A DNA stretch of 64,000 nt, from contig JANPYM010000006.1 of assembly GCA_025890175.1 (NCBI GenBank), positions 1,952,875 to 2,016,874 of the forward strand, in the 5' to 3' direction. Position numbers and translations under genes: made by a program. Source of the stretch: Ciborinia camelliae. Taxonomy: Eukaryota > Ascomycota > Leotiomycetes > Helotiales > Sclerotiniaceae. The notes under the pieces are model-generated. The model had not been told where the DNA came from. It searched no databases and worked only from the letters and a program-made list of their open reading frames with translations. This document shows positions 34,149 to 47,473 of the stretch, piece by piece; the first letter of the stretch is position 1; every line of letters starts with the position of its first letter.

Positions 34149-35984
34149 TCAACCACAAACCAAGCCATCTTTCGGAACCTCCACCGATTCCTTCTCTGTA
34201 TTGCTCCCCTCCTTATCACCCACAACCTGCACCTCGACCTTCCCCTCCTCCTCAGCTTCCCCAACCTCCCCTTTCCCCTTCACATTCCCACCTCTTTCCT
34301 TCCTACTCAAAGTTAAGCTCCCCTTCGCCAATGCCTCCATGGGCAACGGTCTCACATAAGCCTGCACCACCCACCAAGGCCTCTTACACCTCCTAACCGT
34401 CTCCAACGAGCTTTCCTCAAACTCGAGATCCTCTCCCCCCTTGCCCTCGCCGTCCCCATTTGCTCCACCTCTCCCGTTAGCACCCTTCCCACTCCCCTTC
34501 ATTTTCTCCTCTCGTTCTTTTTCCGCTCTCTCAACCTCTTCTCTGTAACTTTCTCCATTTGTTCTCTCATATTCTAATATGCCTTCCTTTACCACTTTCT
34601 CCGTCATTTGTAGGACGTTTTCAAAAGCTTGTATATCTCCTGCTCGGCACTTAGCCAATGCATCTCTAATTCCATGATGTTTTGAAACCAGTGGTCTAAG
34701 AAGTTTGAAACAATGCGGTTGCATAGCAACCAAGCTTGGACTTGTCGTTTTCTCCTTCTTTTCTCCCTTTTGTTTTTTCTTCGGTGGTCCCTCTTCCTCT
34801 TCTTCCTCCACCTCTTCCTTCATCTCTTCTGTTGGATCAGAAGATAAAAATAGCGGTTTCCTATCAGGTGGCGATACCTGCAGAACATATTTATAAATGA
34901 TATCCAGGTATCTCCTCAAAACCGCATCCATTCTCCAACCTGCCATCTTCCCATCTAAACTTCTCCAATATTCTCTCCCTTCCTCTCCTATGGCCGGCGC
35001 ATCCGAAAAAATGGTCGGATCATACAAGTTTCCCTCCGCACTCATCACCCCATCCGCTCCCGTCACTTTCAAACATTCATCAATATCCTCCCTGGCCAAA
35101 ATATTTCCATTCGCAAAAAGAACCACCTCCTTTGGCAAACTCTCCCTCAAGAACCTCAACACTCTCCAATCCGCCAACCCCGTCTTATGACCCTTCATCT
35201 CCCTCGTTCTCCCATGCACCGTCAAAATACTGGCTCCAGCACTCAATACCATCTTTGCATATTCCAATGTCTTCTCCCTCGTTTCCAGTATCCTGATCTT
35301 CGCCGTAACAGGCACATCCAACTCCTTGTGCAAAGTATTAATCAACTTAAAAATGAGGCCCTGATCCTCCTGCAAAAAAGCCCCGTATTTCCCTTTCCTC
35401 GCGATTCCCTGAGGACATCCCAAGTTCAAATCCACAGCATCACAAAACGGCGCTACGTATTTTGCCCCCTCGAGTAATTCCTTCTCGTCATTGGCGCAAA
35501 ATTGTACGAAAAGAGGTCTATCAAACCCTGGGTTTCCATCAAGAAATAGTTCATCGCTAGAAGCAGGAGAAGAGGAATCCAGTTGAGAAACGAGCGAGAT
35601 TTTCAGCGGTTGGAAATGCGCATCGCGGAACTTGGGAGTTTCGGAAAACATGCGCGCATGAAGCATGGGTGTGTATGCCAGAAGAGATTTGTTTGATTCT
35701 GGGGACATGAAAGAGCGGGAGAGCATGCGCCAGGCCTGAAGAGATTGCAGTTAGTATAAAATGATTTCAGGGTTCTCTTGAGATGAATGGGTGGCTCGCC
35801 AACTTACGAATTCGGATTGATCAACCATAGGGGCGAGAATGAATTTGGGACTTCCGATACTTTCATAAAACGAGCGACCGTGTAGCTTCTTGGACGGATT
35901 GCTAGAGCCATTGGTATGCTTCTCAGAAATAATGGATTCCGGATGTGCTGCCTCGACGGCCGGCAAATCGTTTGAAACTGTCAT
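34149..35984 (-). CDS. dus1: tRNA-dihydrouridine synthase Dus1
   Basis: The CDS is complement(join(34149..35735,35808..35984)), 587 residues. It is a FMN-dependent TIM-barrel enzyme that reduces uridine 16/17 in the D-loop of tRNA. Visible marks are PKFILAPMVDQSEFAWR at the FMN-binding start, FVQFCANDE, D-L-N-L-G-C-P-Q with the likely catalytic C166, VTAKIRI, TVHGRTREMKG and FANGNI. The intron is phase 0 with GTAAGT donor; exon 1 joins 'SEF' to 'AWRML' exactly as the family requires. A Lys/Glu-rich insertion (EEVEEEEEEGPPKKKQK) and an acidic, low-complexity tail extend it beyond yeast Dus1 (about 420 residues). The open frame continues upstream of the ATG and encodes a hydrophobic stretch, but without an ATG. 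Confidence 0.95.
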
Positions 35985-37321
35985 GATTCCTCGAATTTGG
36001 AGTGGTAGAAAACGGCGGGTGCCAGCCCTCAACCTTGAATGAATACGATTTATGATAGTAGCCACTATGATTATCGGATCAACCAAGAATGCAATGATCA
36101 ATGCATAGAGAATCTTTAAAAAAATAATTGTTTTCAATTGTTTTATCAAAAAAGTTTTAGCGGGGTGAAGGGAAGTTTAACAAAGTAAGGCTGCAAATAT
36201 AAGGCTGCCAAGACGAGGCTACCATTCTATCTTTTCCAAGGTTCTAATGATTACAAAGGACTCAAAAAAATAAGATTACCGCTTATCTAGTACCACTAAG
36301 GTATATCTAACCCCCCTGAAACTAGTAGGTACGCGTCTGTATACAAAATATCATGCGATGAATCCACATCAAAGCTTGAAACGCGAGAAGAAAATCACTT
36401 ACATTGCCTAGACCAATAAGTTTTCAATAATAGATTCATTCAATCGATCCAGATTCTCCCAGGGTCAGATTGTATCCAAGCTTTGATGTTGACGTGTGCA
36501 TTGAGGATCTAGAATTCCCTTTCAGACCTATGGAAAATCTAGACTCTCTATTACCTAGTAGCACATAAAAGAATGAAGTTCCCCTTTTCTTCCAGATTTC
36601 TCACAATTCATGGATACTCCATACTTATCTACAGATTCATTGTAAACATTGTAAACGGCAACCATTGCTTGTATTGTATCATTTGATTACGTAGAATATG
36701 CCGTCCCGGTTTCTCTCCCATCTTTCCCCCTTTCTCAAACATAATAACATACGCTGAAGTACGACGACGAGGCGACGACGAATATAAAGTAGACCGGACC
36801 GACCAATGAAGAAAACGAAAATTAGACCATGACATTGTCCGAAATGCAGATCTCAAAACCCTAGAGAGATCAAACAAAGCCGCAGAAACCAACCGAGATC
36901 GAAACTTTTGAGTACGAGTTGTGCTTTTATCCTTGGTAGCTAGGAGAAACAAATTACCAGCCTATCGGACAATTGAAAACTCTCTCTTTCTTTCACAACC
37001 TCGGAAAGCTACACAGCACAACATCTCTCATTTCCCAAATTTCTACTGTCGCCCCCTAGTACCCTTAATATATCCTCCCTCATCTTCTTCAACATTTATG
37101 CTCGAAAAGAGATGGCCAACGCCAGTCTATGAAATAATATTGTTTTCGACGAAATCGCTCAGATGTGAATGAACTCCTGTACACCAATAATGCGAGAAGA
37201 CCGTTAAAACGCCTTAAAAGTCTTAAGAGTGTATTGCGTAACTACACAGTTGCCTGCAGTAGCAGAGGAGTTTTGTAAGTTTCGTAACTTGTTTTAGACA
37301 AATAGAATAATCGTGGTTTCA
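35985..37321. other. Intergenic between bni4 3' end and dus1 promoter
   Basis: No gene was recognised; the small frames at 36629-37172 lack domain content and look accidental. Confidence 0.45.
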
Positions 37322-40138
37322 TTAAAAGAAGTGTGTGTAGATCTTAGAATTCTCATGAACCTCCATTTCCTGTTCTTGGTTAGCGTGCAGTCAAGGATTT
37401 GAAAATGTTAAACATACCATTTTGAAAGTATTAAGCTCTTCCTTAATTTGTTGAGCAAGCATTGGAGTGAGTCGGTTACAGGTTGCGATTTCGCCTCTGC
37501 GGTCGTACTCTTGGCTAGGCCAAGTATCGTGGAACTGTATCCGTGGACTGAATGTAGCATTTCTTTTGGTAGCACCTGAAGGTGTTCCAGGAACACTCTT
37601 GGAATCTCCCCTGAATTTGAGGGCAGACATAAAATAATCCTCTCCCCCTAACGTGACCGATTGTTTGTGAACTTGGTCATCGTTTGGTGTACTAGGGGCG
37701 GAAGAATTGGGGGATTCGTTGTTGACATTGGGGATTTGTGGTGAATTGAAGTTTGCTGCTTTTCCATCGACAGGGAGGATAACCGGTGATGAGTTTCCTG
37801 AACCTGTACCGGAGCCTAACGTTGACCAAATTAGTAAAGTACAATAAAAGAAGATGGGCAACCTACGCTTGAGAATACCCTTCTTGACAGCGGCCAAGAC
37901 TTCAGCGCGCTCCTTCTCACCACCAACAATGCTTTTTCTATTCGCAGAATTCTCCGTGTTAGCACTTCCAAGACGATCGGTGACCACTGAGCTGATAGCC
38001 CCAGCTTCGAGTGAATTTCTCTCAAGTCTCGGAAATCCTGTTCCGCCCGAAGCGGCATCGGCAGCATTGGCGGTTACGTTGACCTTCTCCCTTTCGGCTT
38101 CAACATTAACCATCGAGACTTGAGCTTGGCTAGCTTCAGGCACAGCGGCATCAGCTGCGGGGACACCAATTACAGATTTTGGTCTGAAGAGACCGACAAG
38201 AGATCTCGTCGACTTCTTCATGCCCTTGCCCATTTTTCGAATCATGACAGAAGCCGAGGAGGCAGTCGAAGAGATAGACAAATTATCGGTTGAACCAGTA
38301 AAGAAATTCCCTTGGCCGGAATAGATATTAGATCCGATACCAGCAGCTTCTTGTTGTTGGGCAATCTTATCTTGCTCTGCTTCTTGCTCATGTTGGTACT
38401 TTTCTCTTCGTAACTTGGAACGATCCAAAACATCATTGCCACTCCTGCTCGCATGATGGTTCTCGGCAGACGCCTTCCGTAACTCAGCAGCAGATCCAAA
38501 AGAAAATGCTCTTCTTAATCTCGACGTCTTACTCTTCTTTCCTTCCTTTTCATTCAATGCAGCCAAATGGCGTGCGGCAGGGCTGGTAGTATTTGGGCTC
38601 GTTGCACCCTGGGCATATGTAGATTTGGATTGTGTTGGCTGTAACGCTGCATTGACTGCTGAAGCAAACGAGTCCTTAGACTTAGACGCCGAGGACTCGG
38701 TACCCATCGTCACCGGCTTCGATAAAGGAGAGGGACTGGAAAGTCGTTTCGCAGCATCGGTTGAAGATGCACGAACTGGAATATTCACAAGCCGTGGCTG
38801 ATCATTCTTAGAAATCGCTTGATCTTTACCATTGGATGTACTCGAATTTGCGACGGGAGACGTCGAAGATTGGGCGGGGCTTGCAGTTGACATCGATACA
38901 CTTGTTGCTTCTCGCTTGTCCGACTAAAGTAAGTTAGCGTGATGCCGATTTCAGTGCTACGACGCTGTGATTGGTAAAGCTTAAATTGCGGTGACGCCGT
39001 ATGCACGATAAAGTCCCGTGAACCATGAGTGGGGGGAGTAAGGACTTGGTACAAATAAAATAACTTAAGAACTTACCGAGTTCGGGCGTGAATGGCCGCT
39101 GCGAGTGGATTTCAAGCTATCGGTACTATCATTCCGTCCGTGAGAAGTTGATGGGCGGATCGTTACTACTGGTGAACTTCGCAAGGGGTGTTGTCCGTGT
39201 TGCTCAGGCTGCTGATCAATACGACTACTAGCGCTGCTAACTTGCCTTGACCCCTGCTGTACAAATACGGGATTTGGAGCGTTGCTATTTTCGTGTGCAT
39301 CAATCGTATGTATGCTCCTACGCCGATATCTCTTTGCCTGCTCCGAAGTGGTACGCTGATTCAATTGCATATCATCAGCCGTTGCACTTGGTTGGCTCTG
39401 TACTTGTGGCATCTGTAAATTGAATGACTGGGTATTGACAGCTTGTGTACTGGCACCATAAAATTGCATGACATTCGGCATGGTCGAGGCCGAGGGGCTA
39501 GGACCACTGGCCTGGCTACTGCTCGACGATTCGGCACGGCGATTAGCAGGTCGACGATAGCGGTCAGGGGCGGGTTTTGATGGTGAAGCCATAGGAGGAG
39601 TCTGACTTTGACCGTATGATGTGATGATGGTGGAATGTGGTCGAGGAGCTCTGGTGGCAACTCGAGCTGTAGAGGTTATGGCTGAATCATCTTTTGTGCC
39701 TGGCCTTTGAGAAAGCTCCGAGGACGCAGAGGAGGATGTAGTTGAAACAGAAAGGGTGGCAGGGTATCGTGAACGATTCGCAGGATTCCCTGAACCTCCT
39801 TGAAGTGTGGGAACTATGGGGGCTGACGATGTTCTCTGCTGGTCCGGCCTTGATTGGGACCCATTTGGTGCCTGCTGACCTATCGATAGAACGGGTGTGC
39901 TAGTGAATGCATATGGTGCAATCGGGGCCATGGAATTATGACCACGGTAATTTGATGTTGCCATATTGTTGTTGTTCAAGCCATGGAAGTTGTTTCGCTG
40001 CTGTGGATTGACAGGATACTGGTGATAAGCGGCTTGGTTCTGCGAAGGTTGTAGGGTGCCAGAGGCAGAGGAAGGTCGAGTTTGAAGCATAGTGACCGTG
40101 GTTGTCTGTTGTGGTAATGTCTGAACGAGAGCGGCCAT
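37322..40138 (-). CDS. bni4: Bni4-type septin/chitin-synthase scaffold
   Basis: The CDS is complement(join(37322..37369,37418..37815,37867..38923,39077..40138)), 854 residues. Most of the protein is disordered and rich in Ser/Thr/Pro/Gln. A basic patch (KKSKTSRLRRAFSFGSAAELRK) lies in exon 2. The last 65 residues are highly specific: R-N-A-T-F-S-P-R-I-Q-F at about 791-801, a PP1-docking R-I-x-F, then 'EYDRRGEIATCNRLTPMLA', 'QQIKEELNTFKMEMEVH' and the end 'SKIYTHFF'. This matches the C-terminus of yeast Bni4, which recruits PP1 (Glc7) and chitin synthase III through septins at the bud neck. The terminal 48-nt exon is essential for that ending. The 51-nt intron at 37816-37866 is a multiple of three without a stop, so retention would add 17 residues. 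Confidence 0.9.
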
Positions 40139-43100
40139 GCTGTTACTTGGCTAGTTTCGAGTTGTTGAAAAGCAAACAGCTATTATGCCATCTACCGAAA
40201 AGGGTTCGTACTCAAGGTAGTTTTCAATTGAGTAGTGTTGAAATGACTGTGATGAATGGAAAATTAGCAACAAAGATTATTTTGAGTTGAATGTGGAGAA
40301 GAGGTACGAATTGGTCAAGTTGGAACGTTACAAGCGTGCTGTCAGAGGGAGATTGGGTGAACTAGTGTCTACGAACCTTCAAGAAAAATTGGAAGTCTTG
40401 GTGGAATTGCTAGACAAATGAACAATTATTACGAGGGTTGTTGGTTTGAACGATAAAAGTCAAGGCGAGTTAACGGTTGGCTTTTATTTTTATTCTTGAG
40501 AAGTTGTGAAAAGGTTTCGGATACTGAATGGAAGAAGGAGGTCGCCCGCGGCCAGAAATTTATGTGGAGGTGGATCGATCTGCTCCCTCTCTAGGTATCT
40601 CTCCGTACAGGCACAGACAGGCACAGGCACAGGCAGAACACACTTTCACCGTGAGTTCTTGTTGATGTTGACGCCTTTTTAAATTCTATTGGAACATTGT
40701 ATGATAAGCGGGTGAATAATCTTTGATGATTGAATCAAAAGAAGAGAATGAATGAATCATCTGCCAACCTCAACGAGTATATCCTATTATGTTTGCTGTA
40801 GCCACTTTCTTCCTCTGCTGGTCGAATTGAATGGGTTGCTGTAGCTGCGGGAAAGTTTCTCGAAGAGGAATGAAGAGAGGAATGCTTTGCGTTTCACCGG
40901 GTGAATTGAAAAGAGATCAAAATGAAGGACAACAAATAGAAAGATAGAATATAGGGAAAAAAACAAGGAGAATGTTGGCAATGCTGACTTTGGATTAAAA
41001 GAGAAACCAAGTTTGTGGGATGGAATGAAGAAATTGGGGATTGTGTGTGTAATGGTGTGGTTGTTCCCCCAAAACCAAACAGCCAGCGACAGTGAGCAGT
41101 AAGCAGAAAAGGTTGATGGGGAAATAATTTGGATGGAGTGGATGGGGATGGATGGAGGGAGGGAGGGAGGGAGTGGAATCAGTGGATGGAGAAAATAGAA
41201 TAATGGAAAGGTTATTAGATTGATTGATTGATTATTATTTTTGGTGGTAGACAGACGGTAGAGGGTAGATGGTAGACCGTAGTCCGTAGTCCGTATACCG
41301 TGGACACAATAATAATAATAATGATCATTGATTTGATTTGATTTGATTTGATTTACGACTAGGTAGTCTGGGTACTATTGATACCTACTTATGATTGACT
41401 ACCTAGGTACCTAGGTACTCCTTGGCCCCACTCCAGCACTGGCATCGACTTCTTATGGTTAGAGAGGATAGGTATCTACGTATCGTACGTATAGTACGTA
41501 TAGTCCGTAGGAGTAATTTGAGGGATCAATAATAATATCATGGATGGGATGGGATGGGAAAACGGAATCGAAAGATACCTACCTAGTACCTATATAAATG
41601 ACCCTGATAGGTACTACATATCGAATTATTAGGTCAGCCCTTTATTCAATTTAATGCAACCTATCGGAGACTCTCCACTTTGACCTAAACCAATTATCTG
41701 ATTAGATCTCATTAATATAATTAAGGTTATTCCCCTTTCCGACTTAGTTTGCTTCAAAAAGAAAAGAAGAAGAAAGTGAATCTTCCCAATCATAAATTCA
41801 TTGATGAATTTCAATCATGCGTCAGGGGGTGACGAGGTGCCAGGTGGTAGGTTATTCTTCTCTTATGCCAATTTCCATCAATGATGTTCTCTTAAGGTTC
41901 TTCGGCCGCCTACCTATCTTAACGCACAGTAGGGTAAAGTTCTTTTCTTCATCCAGAGGGAAGAGAGAGAGAGAGAAGATGTGTATGTGTATGTGTATGG
42001 GCGAGGGTGAAGGAGAATGAGAGTTTATTAGTTGTTATTACATATATACATACGTACAGTACATACCTATACAACCTACCTTAACTATACATACATACCT
42101 TCCTACCTACTTATACATACCTTTCTACCTAGGTACTTATACATATAGCCTGTAAGGACTACAGTACATATAAAATTATGGTGAACAAGCTTTGAGATCC
42201 ATCGATTTTCATCTTCATCTTCATCTTCATCTTATTGGAAGGAATAATGATCTCTTTCAAATTCTTAGGTATCATTCATTAACTGTCGACGCCCTCCAAT
42301 CTCCAATACAGTATACTGGTGAGGATGGTACTGATATCCATCCATACCTAGGTACTGTACCGTACTGGGCAGTAGACCTCTCTTGAGATTCAAGGCACCG
42401 AGTAGGTAGTTTTTCCTTGGTCCCTCCCTGACATCCATCTCATGAGTTCAGGGGGTTTTGGAAAGGGAGAAAGGGAATTTATTATGATACCCAGGTATGG
42501 AGGGAGTAGGGAGAGATGATTTGGATACCTAGGGAGGTAGTATTGTCATTATCACCACTCACAAGCAAGGAAGGAAGATCAATACAATTATTAGGTATTT
42601 GATTACCTGCTGCACAGCACCTTCCATGGAGTACTTCGGTACATACAGAGGAGTATTAATAAAGTTATTGTTTCGCTCACCACAACAGTACACGATCAGC
42701 ATCACCAACATCATTTAACGTTAACATTGGTACGAATATCGGTCATCCTACAATTAGGAATCGTATTGTGCAATAATGCAAAGAGCTCCCTCAATATGGA
42801 AGGTATTATTTTTAATCCCCTTTCTCCATATTATTATTCCACAAGGTTCACATTTAAGATGTCTCTGTTTCGCCCAAGAACGTGGAACTTTTTAAGCATA
42901 TGGATTCAAAGTCATTTATTTTTAGATTGCTGTTGATCCACCCATGACATTAGTAACGTGATATATATCTCCCTTCCAATTCGTTCTTGGTGCGAGGTAG
43001 ATGATTCTGTCATTGATCTTTTTCTCCACCAAGCTCAAACGATAGAGATATGCCTTGAAGGATTGTGTTCGATCCAAACGGCGGATCTGTTGGACGTTGT

Positions 43101-46100
43101 ATAATAAGCTTTTCCTCCGTACATTATGACATCTGTTGGTGGCAGAGCTTTGTAGGAAGGCTTCATTCGTTCTTTACCCTTCTCACCCCACGTTTCTCAC
43201 GAGCCTCTTCCAATAATCCCAGTCCATCAAATCGAAAAGATGAACATATCGATATTTCACGCCAATCGGTTTCGATAAGACTGCAACCGACTTTCATGTT
43301 GGCTGCAGTGGTTGTCAAAATGCAAGACTGTTGAGGAAACACAGGGATGAAATTGCCCTCCAAGATGAAAACTGCCTTCTCTTATAAATCTCGGGTCCAT
43401 GTTCTAGGCGTACAAGGTACCTGTCTTGCATGCCTACCTCAATGCTATAAGAGGTGAGATGCAGATTAAGCCAGCCTGGTGGCCTTCAGTTTTTTACCCA
43501 AGTTTGGAGATGGAGAAAAAAGGAGTTGGGTCATTGGGTGAAGATTTGAGTGGTCAACGATGCAGATCCACACAGAATGCTTGAAGATGTTACATGAAGT
43601 GGCATAGAGGAAAGCTTGGAAGGACGTTTGCTTTTGAAACACTGCAACAGCATTACCATACATTTATCAACGCGTGTAAGTGTCGAATCAATATCCGGCA
43701 AGCACCTCCTCCTCCCATAGATCCAAGGTTCCACAATTTGAACTCTCCAATCAAGGCCTACACTTCTTCATACCAAGTCCACAGGCACCTCTGGTCCTGC
43801 AGCTATCGTACTAGTGATGATAACCTTCTCATTATTGCGTGCTGTTGTGGAGCTTTGAGTTGCGATGAACCAAGCATCATGAGAACTTCACATGTATTTC
43901 ACATGTTCATTTGTACTTATTATTCTGTCTGTTGTGTAGGTCTCTTTCATATATACCGACATGTACTCGTAACTCGAAACATTTTACAGAATCGCGAATA
44001 GCGGTTGTTGAATATTTGACCTGGTTTTTCGAATAAATTTCATAATCGACATCCGACCACTTACAGTACTTACCTATACTTTATGCTCGCTTTAACTTAA
44101 ACTTATTAAGATGCTGCATCAATAATAATGTCTCTAATAACATGCATTGAGCCATCGATGCTGCCAGCTTGTCACGGACCAGGCCAATATAAGATGGATA
44201 CTAGTACGGCCCACCCTAGACCCTGTTCTTCTTCGTACTGTACAGATACATTAACTACATCGCGAGATTCGAGGGGGGTCAAATTGACAATACTGTAGTC
44301 GAGGAGAGAGTTGCAGTATGAAAGAAAACGAATTATGCTGAGAGGGGTATTGTTAAAATTGTTTGGTTATTTTATTTTCACCGCTCATCCAGTAATACAT
44401 ATCGCTGCGTACTGGATGCGGGAAGGAAAGCCGTATTTGATGACTATTGGTAGCCTCGTCGATTGTTTACTATGTCAATTGTAAATTGCCTACTGACTGT
44501 ACTGTACCAAATGCGTGCGTCTACTACCAAGAAGACGCGAGAATAATGTTGTGATGATTTCTCGTACAGTATGCTTGTTTTACTTCATGGGGGTGGGGTT
44601 CAGCGAGTACGAGGACTATCAGAACTCCTCCGAGAGTGAGACTGTGAGAATGAGAGTGAGAGTGATGAGATGAATAATTTATGCCATGGTTTGATGTGAA
44701 CAGTCATTATGTAATAAGTTATGTGTAGCAATTATTACTACCTACAGTATTCCGATAGCATGGTTATGGCCATACATGATACATTGATACTACCGGTACT
44801 TTATACTACCTACGCAGTCAACAACTTCCTCTCTCTCTTCAGGAAGTTTTGCCTTTGCCTTTGAAGAGGGATAATGGCAGTACAGTAACTTTATCGTAAA
44901 CGGAATATATGGGATTTTGAATAATAGGGGTTCTGAGAGCCGCCCAAACATCTATAAAAGATTCGCGATAAACTTTTTCTATCTATTTTAACAATTTGAT
45001 TCATTCATTTATTCATTCACTCAGGGGATATCCATGAGGTTGAAGAAATACACGATAGGCCTACTACAATCCTCTAGCAAATATCCAAGGACAACCCATA
45101 TTCCTTTGCATGCCCGCCGCTCACCTGTAGGCGGTATGTCTGAATTTGCATTTCATATAAAAAGAAGAAACTCATCTGAAACGAATCCACGATACCATCA
45201 AGCCCGGATGCTGGCAAAGATGATCAGCAAACACCCGCATTTTTGTACAATCTACCGCACTCTCATTGTTATTGACGATTCACGAATCACGAATCACGAA
45301 TCACTAGAAGTCAAAATACTCTGGAGTCTGGGTAGACCTCGGTAACATTGAAGTACGTACCTACCAGTACTTCCAATCATTACCTACCTACCTATTGAAT
45401 ATACCTACAATGTACATCAATACCTGCCTGGTACAAGTTACAACCTCATGAACTCCCTCAAAAATGTTTTCCGCGCGAAGATTCAATAGATTAATATATT
45501 GGTCCATCTATCTGCATGCTTGATGAGCGAGCGCAGGAACATGCATACTGTGGACACGTCATGTTCGCTTTATACTGTGATCTCCTAACTACTGCTGCAC
45601 GATAATCATTGCAGGAACATAACCAGATACTATTCAGGGTTACCCAACATACATACTCACAGGTACAAATTCATATCATTGGATTTCTCCCCCTAAAGTT
45701 TCTGGGGTTCAATGCAATGCACTTGGAGTCTTGGATGCAGACTTTCCAAGAACTAAAAGCGTATCACAGACTCACAGTGCTACCCACCATCATCTGGATT
45801 TTTTCCATTCAATCGGAAATTATTCTTTCTCTGTATAGTATCAGTATCAGTTCAACGCTGGTCGGCCGGTCCGGTTTAATGGGTCAAGCTTCGGTTTGTG
45901 TGCTTGTTTGTTTGTCTGCTTGTCAATGGGTATTTTCCCCAAGATTACCTATGCAAGTCGGAATGCCCTCGAAACTCGAGATGCGAATATTAACCTGTTA
46001 GAGCGAGAGGGGGAAAACTCGCTTCAACACTCAAAATAAACAAGCATCGACACCACACTTATATACTATATTACTATTGCTATGTACCTCCCAGGTCGTA

Positions 46101-47473
46101 AGTATAATATGACAATCCTTATGCGCCCAATTGACCAATCAGAAATGAAATATCGTATTCTTAAGGTTTTCGAATATTCATATACCTGGTCAAAATCGCC
46201 CACTACAGTACTACCTCATTGACGCCTCGTATGAGTCGTATCTATTGAGCTGGTGGAGTTCTCGATGTCTACCCCTCCACGCAGAATGCTTGAGGTTCAT
46301 CCCGTCTCTTGTTGAAATGCATACATGATACCTTCTTATCCAGCTATAGTGCGCATATCTGGATTCGGTATACTAGGCTTAGTAACCTTTATCAATATAC
46401 CAAATTCTCAAATAAGTACTCTCGTACAGCGGACAGACTTTCATCCCATCCCACTCTTCAAACTCCGGAATCCGAATTGATATAAATGTCCAATATTACA
46501 ATTCCGACTATATATCAGTTTGTCTCTCCTCCCTCCTCAGGCAAACCGTAACCAAAACAATTACCGCTAATATAGCGGCAATGTCCATATCTAGGTAGGT
46601 ATTAGAATCAGTCTTTGGAAATAAGGAAATTTAAGAGGTAATTTCTTATATATGAATATTTAGTTCTGAGAAGCAAATCTACTGTATCCGCACCAATATC
46701 ATACTGGAAAGTAGATACTACTCTTCAAAATCTTTACCCCAGATATCATTTATATCTATCTGATGCAAACCCCCTTGTTCACATCGCTTGCTCAAGCCTT
46801 CAATCCTATCCGTCCGTTTACTCGTCAATTAATATTGATGGGTGCGCCATGACGATATTACGATATATTGACTGATGGAGTAGTGACAGGAGATTTCGGT
46901 TTGCTGATATTAATTGAAGATAAAAGTATTAGTATGCCAATCTAGGGCAATTCAGCTACCATGCACCTCGAACCCCTGAGCCGTTTGATGGATCATTGAT
47001 TCATTGCAAGTTGCAACTTGCAACATCCATGAACCAAATATTTCACGATAGGGGCAAGAGGTTCTATACCAGGGACTCTGTCTGTTCAATGTTGGCACTG
47101 TACTCTTTTTGGTTTTGAATGCAGATAAATGGTAGGTAAAGTGAGGGGCTTCACCAACAGAACTTTCCCGCTTACATGCATATCTGAGACTTTAACAGAA
47201 CGCAATTATACAGCTGCATGTTAGGTCCCCTCTTTAGATGTACCTCTGCGGCACAGCACAGATTCGACATTAACCCTGGGTAGAAGAATTTTAACGTGAG
47301 GCTGAACATTAAAAATTAGATAGGTATGCAATATTATATTCAATATTTATTTATGTATTCCGTACGCGAGATTGTTGACAAAAACATGTGATATCTCAGC
47401 CTTGCGAACCCTTGGTCGCGTCAACCTCGATTCTAACTTCCCAAGTACTTTCACATATTGAATCAAACTCAAT
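40139..47473. other. 7.3-kb gene-poor region with microsatellites
   Basis: No gene with recognisable content was found. The first 1-2 kb is probably the 5' untranslated region and promoter of bni4. There are many simple repeats: ggcacaggcac at 40620, (ggga)n at about 41157, (tttga)n at about 41327-41350, (gtgtat)n at about 41980, (cttcat)n at about 42205, and tacctacctac clusters. ATG frames at 43594-44001 (135 codons), 45034-45345 (103 codons, preceded by a ctataaaag TATA-like box at about 44951) and 45609-46001 show no domain, repeat or coding bias that I can defend. Long non-coding transcripts are possible. Confidence 0.5.

Noticed and set aside
35751..36149. Longer N-terminus for Dus1 with a membrane-like segment
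   Set aside because: It would need a TTG start; the ATG at 35984 fits the family.
43594..44001. 135-codon ATG frame in the gene-poor region
   Set aside because: Cys/His/Tyr composition looks random; no domain, no leader and no splice signals.
45609..46001. 130-codon frame in the gene-poor region
   Set aside because: No recognisable protein features.
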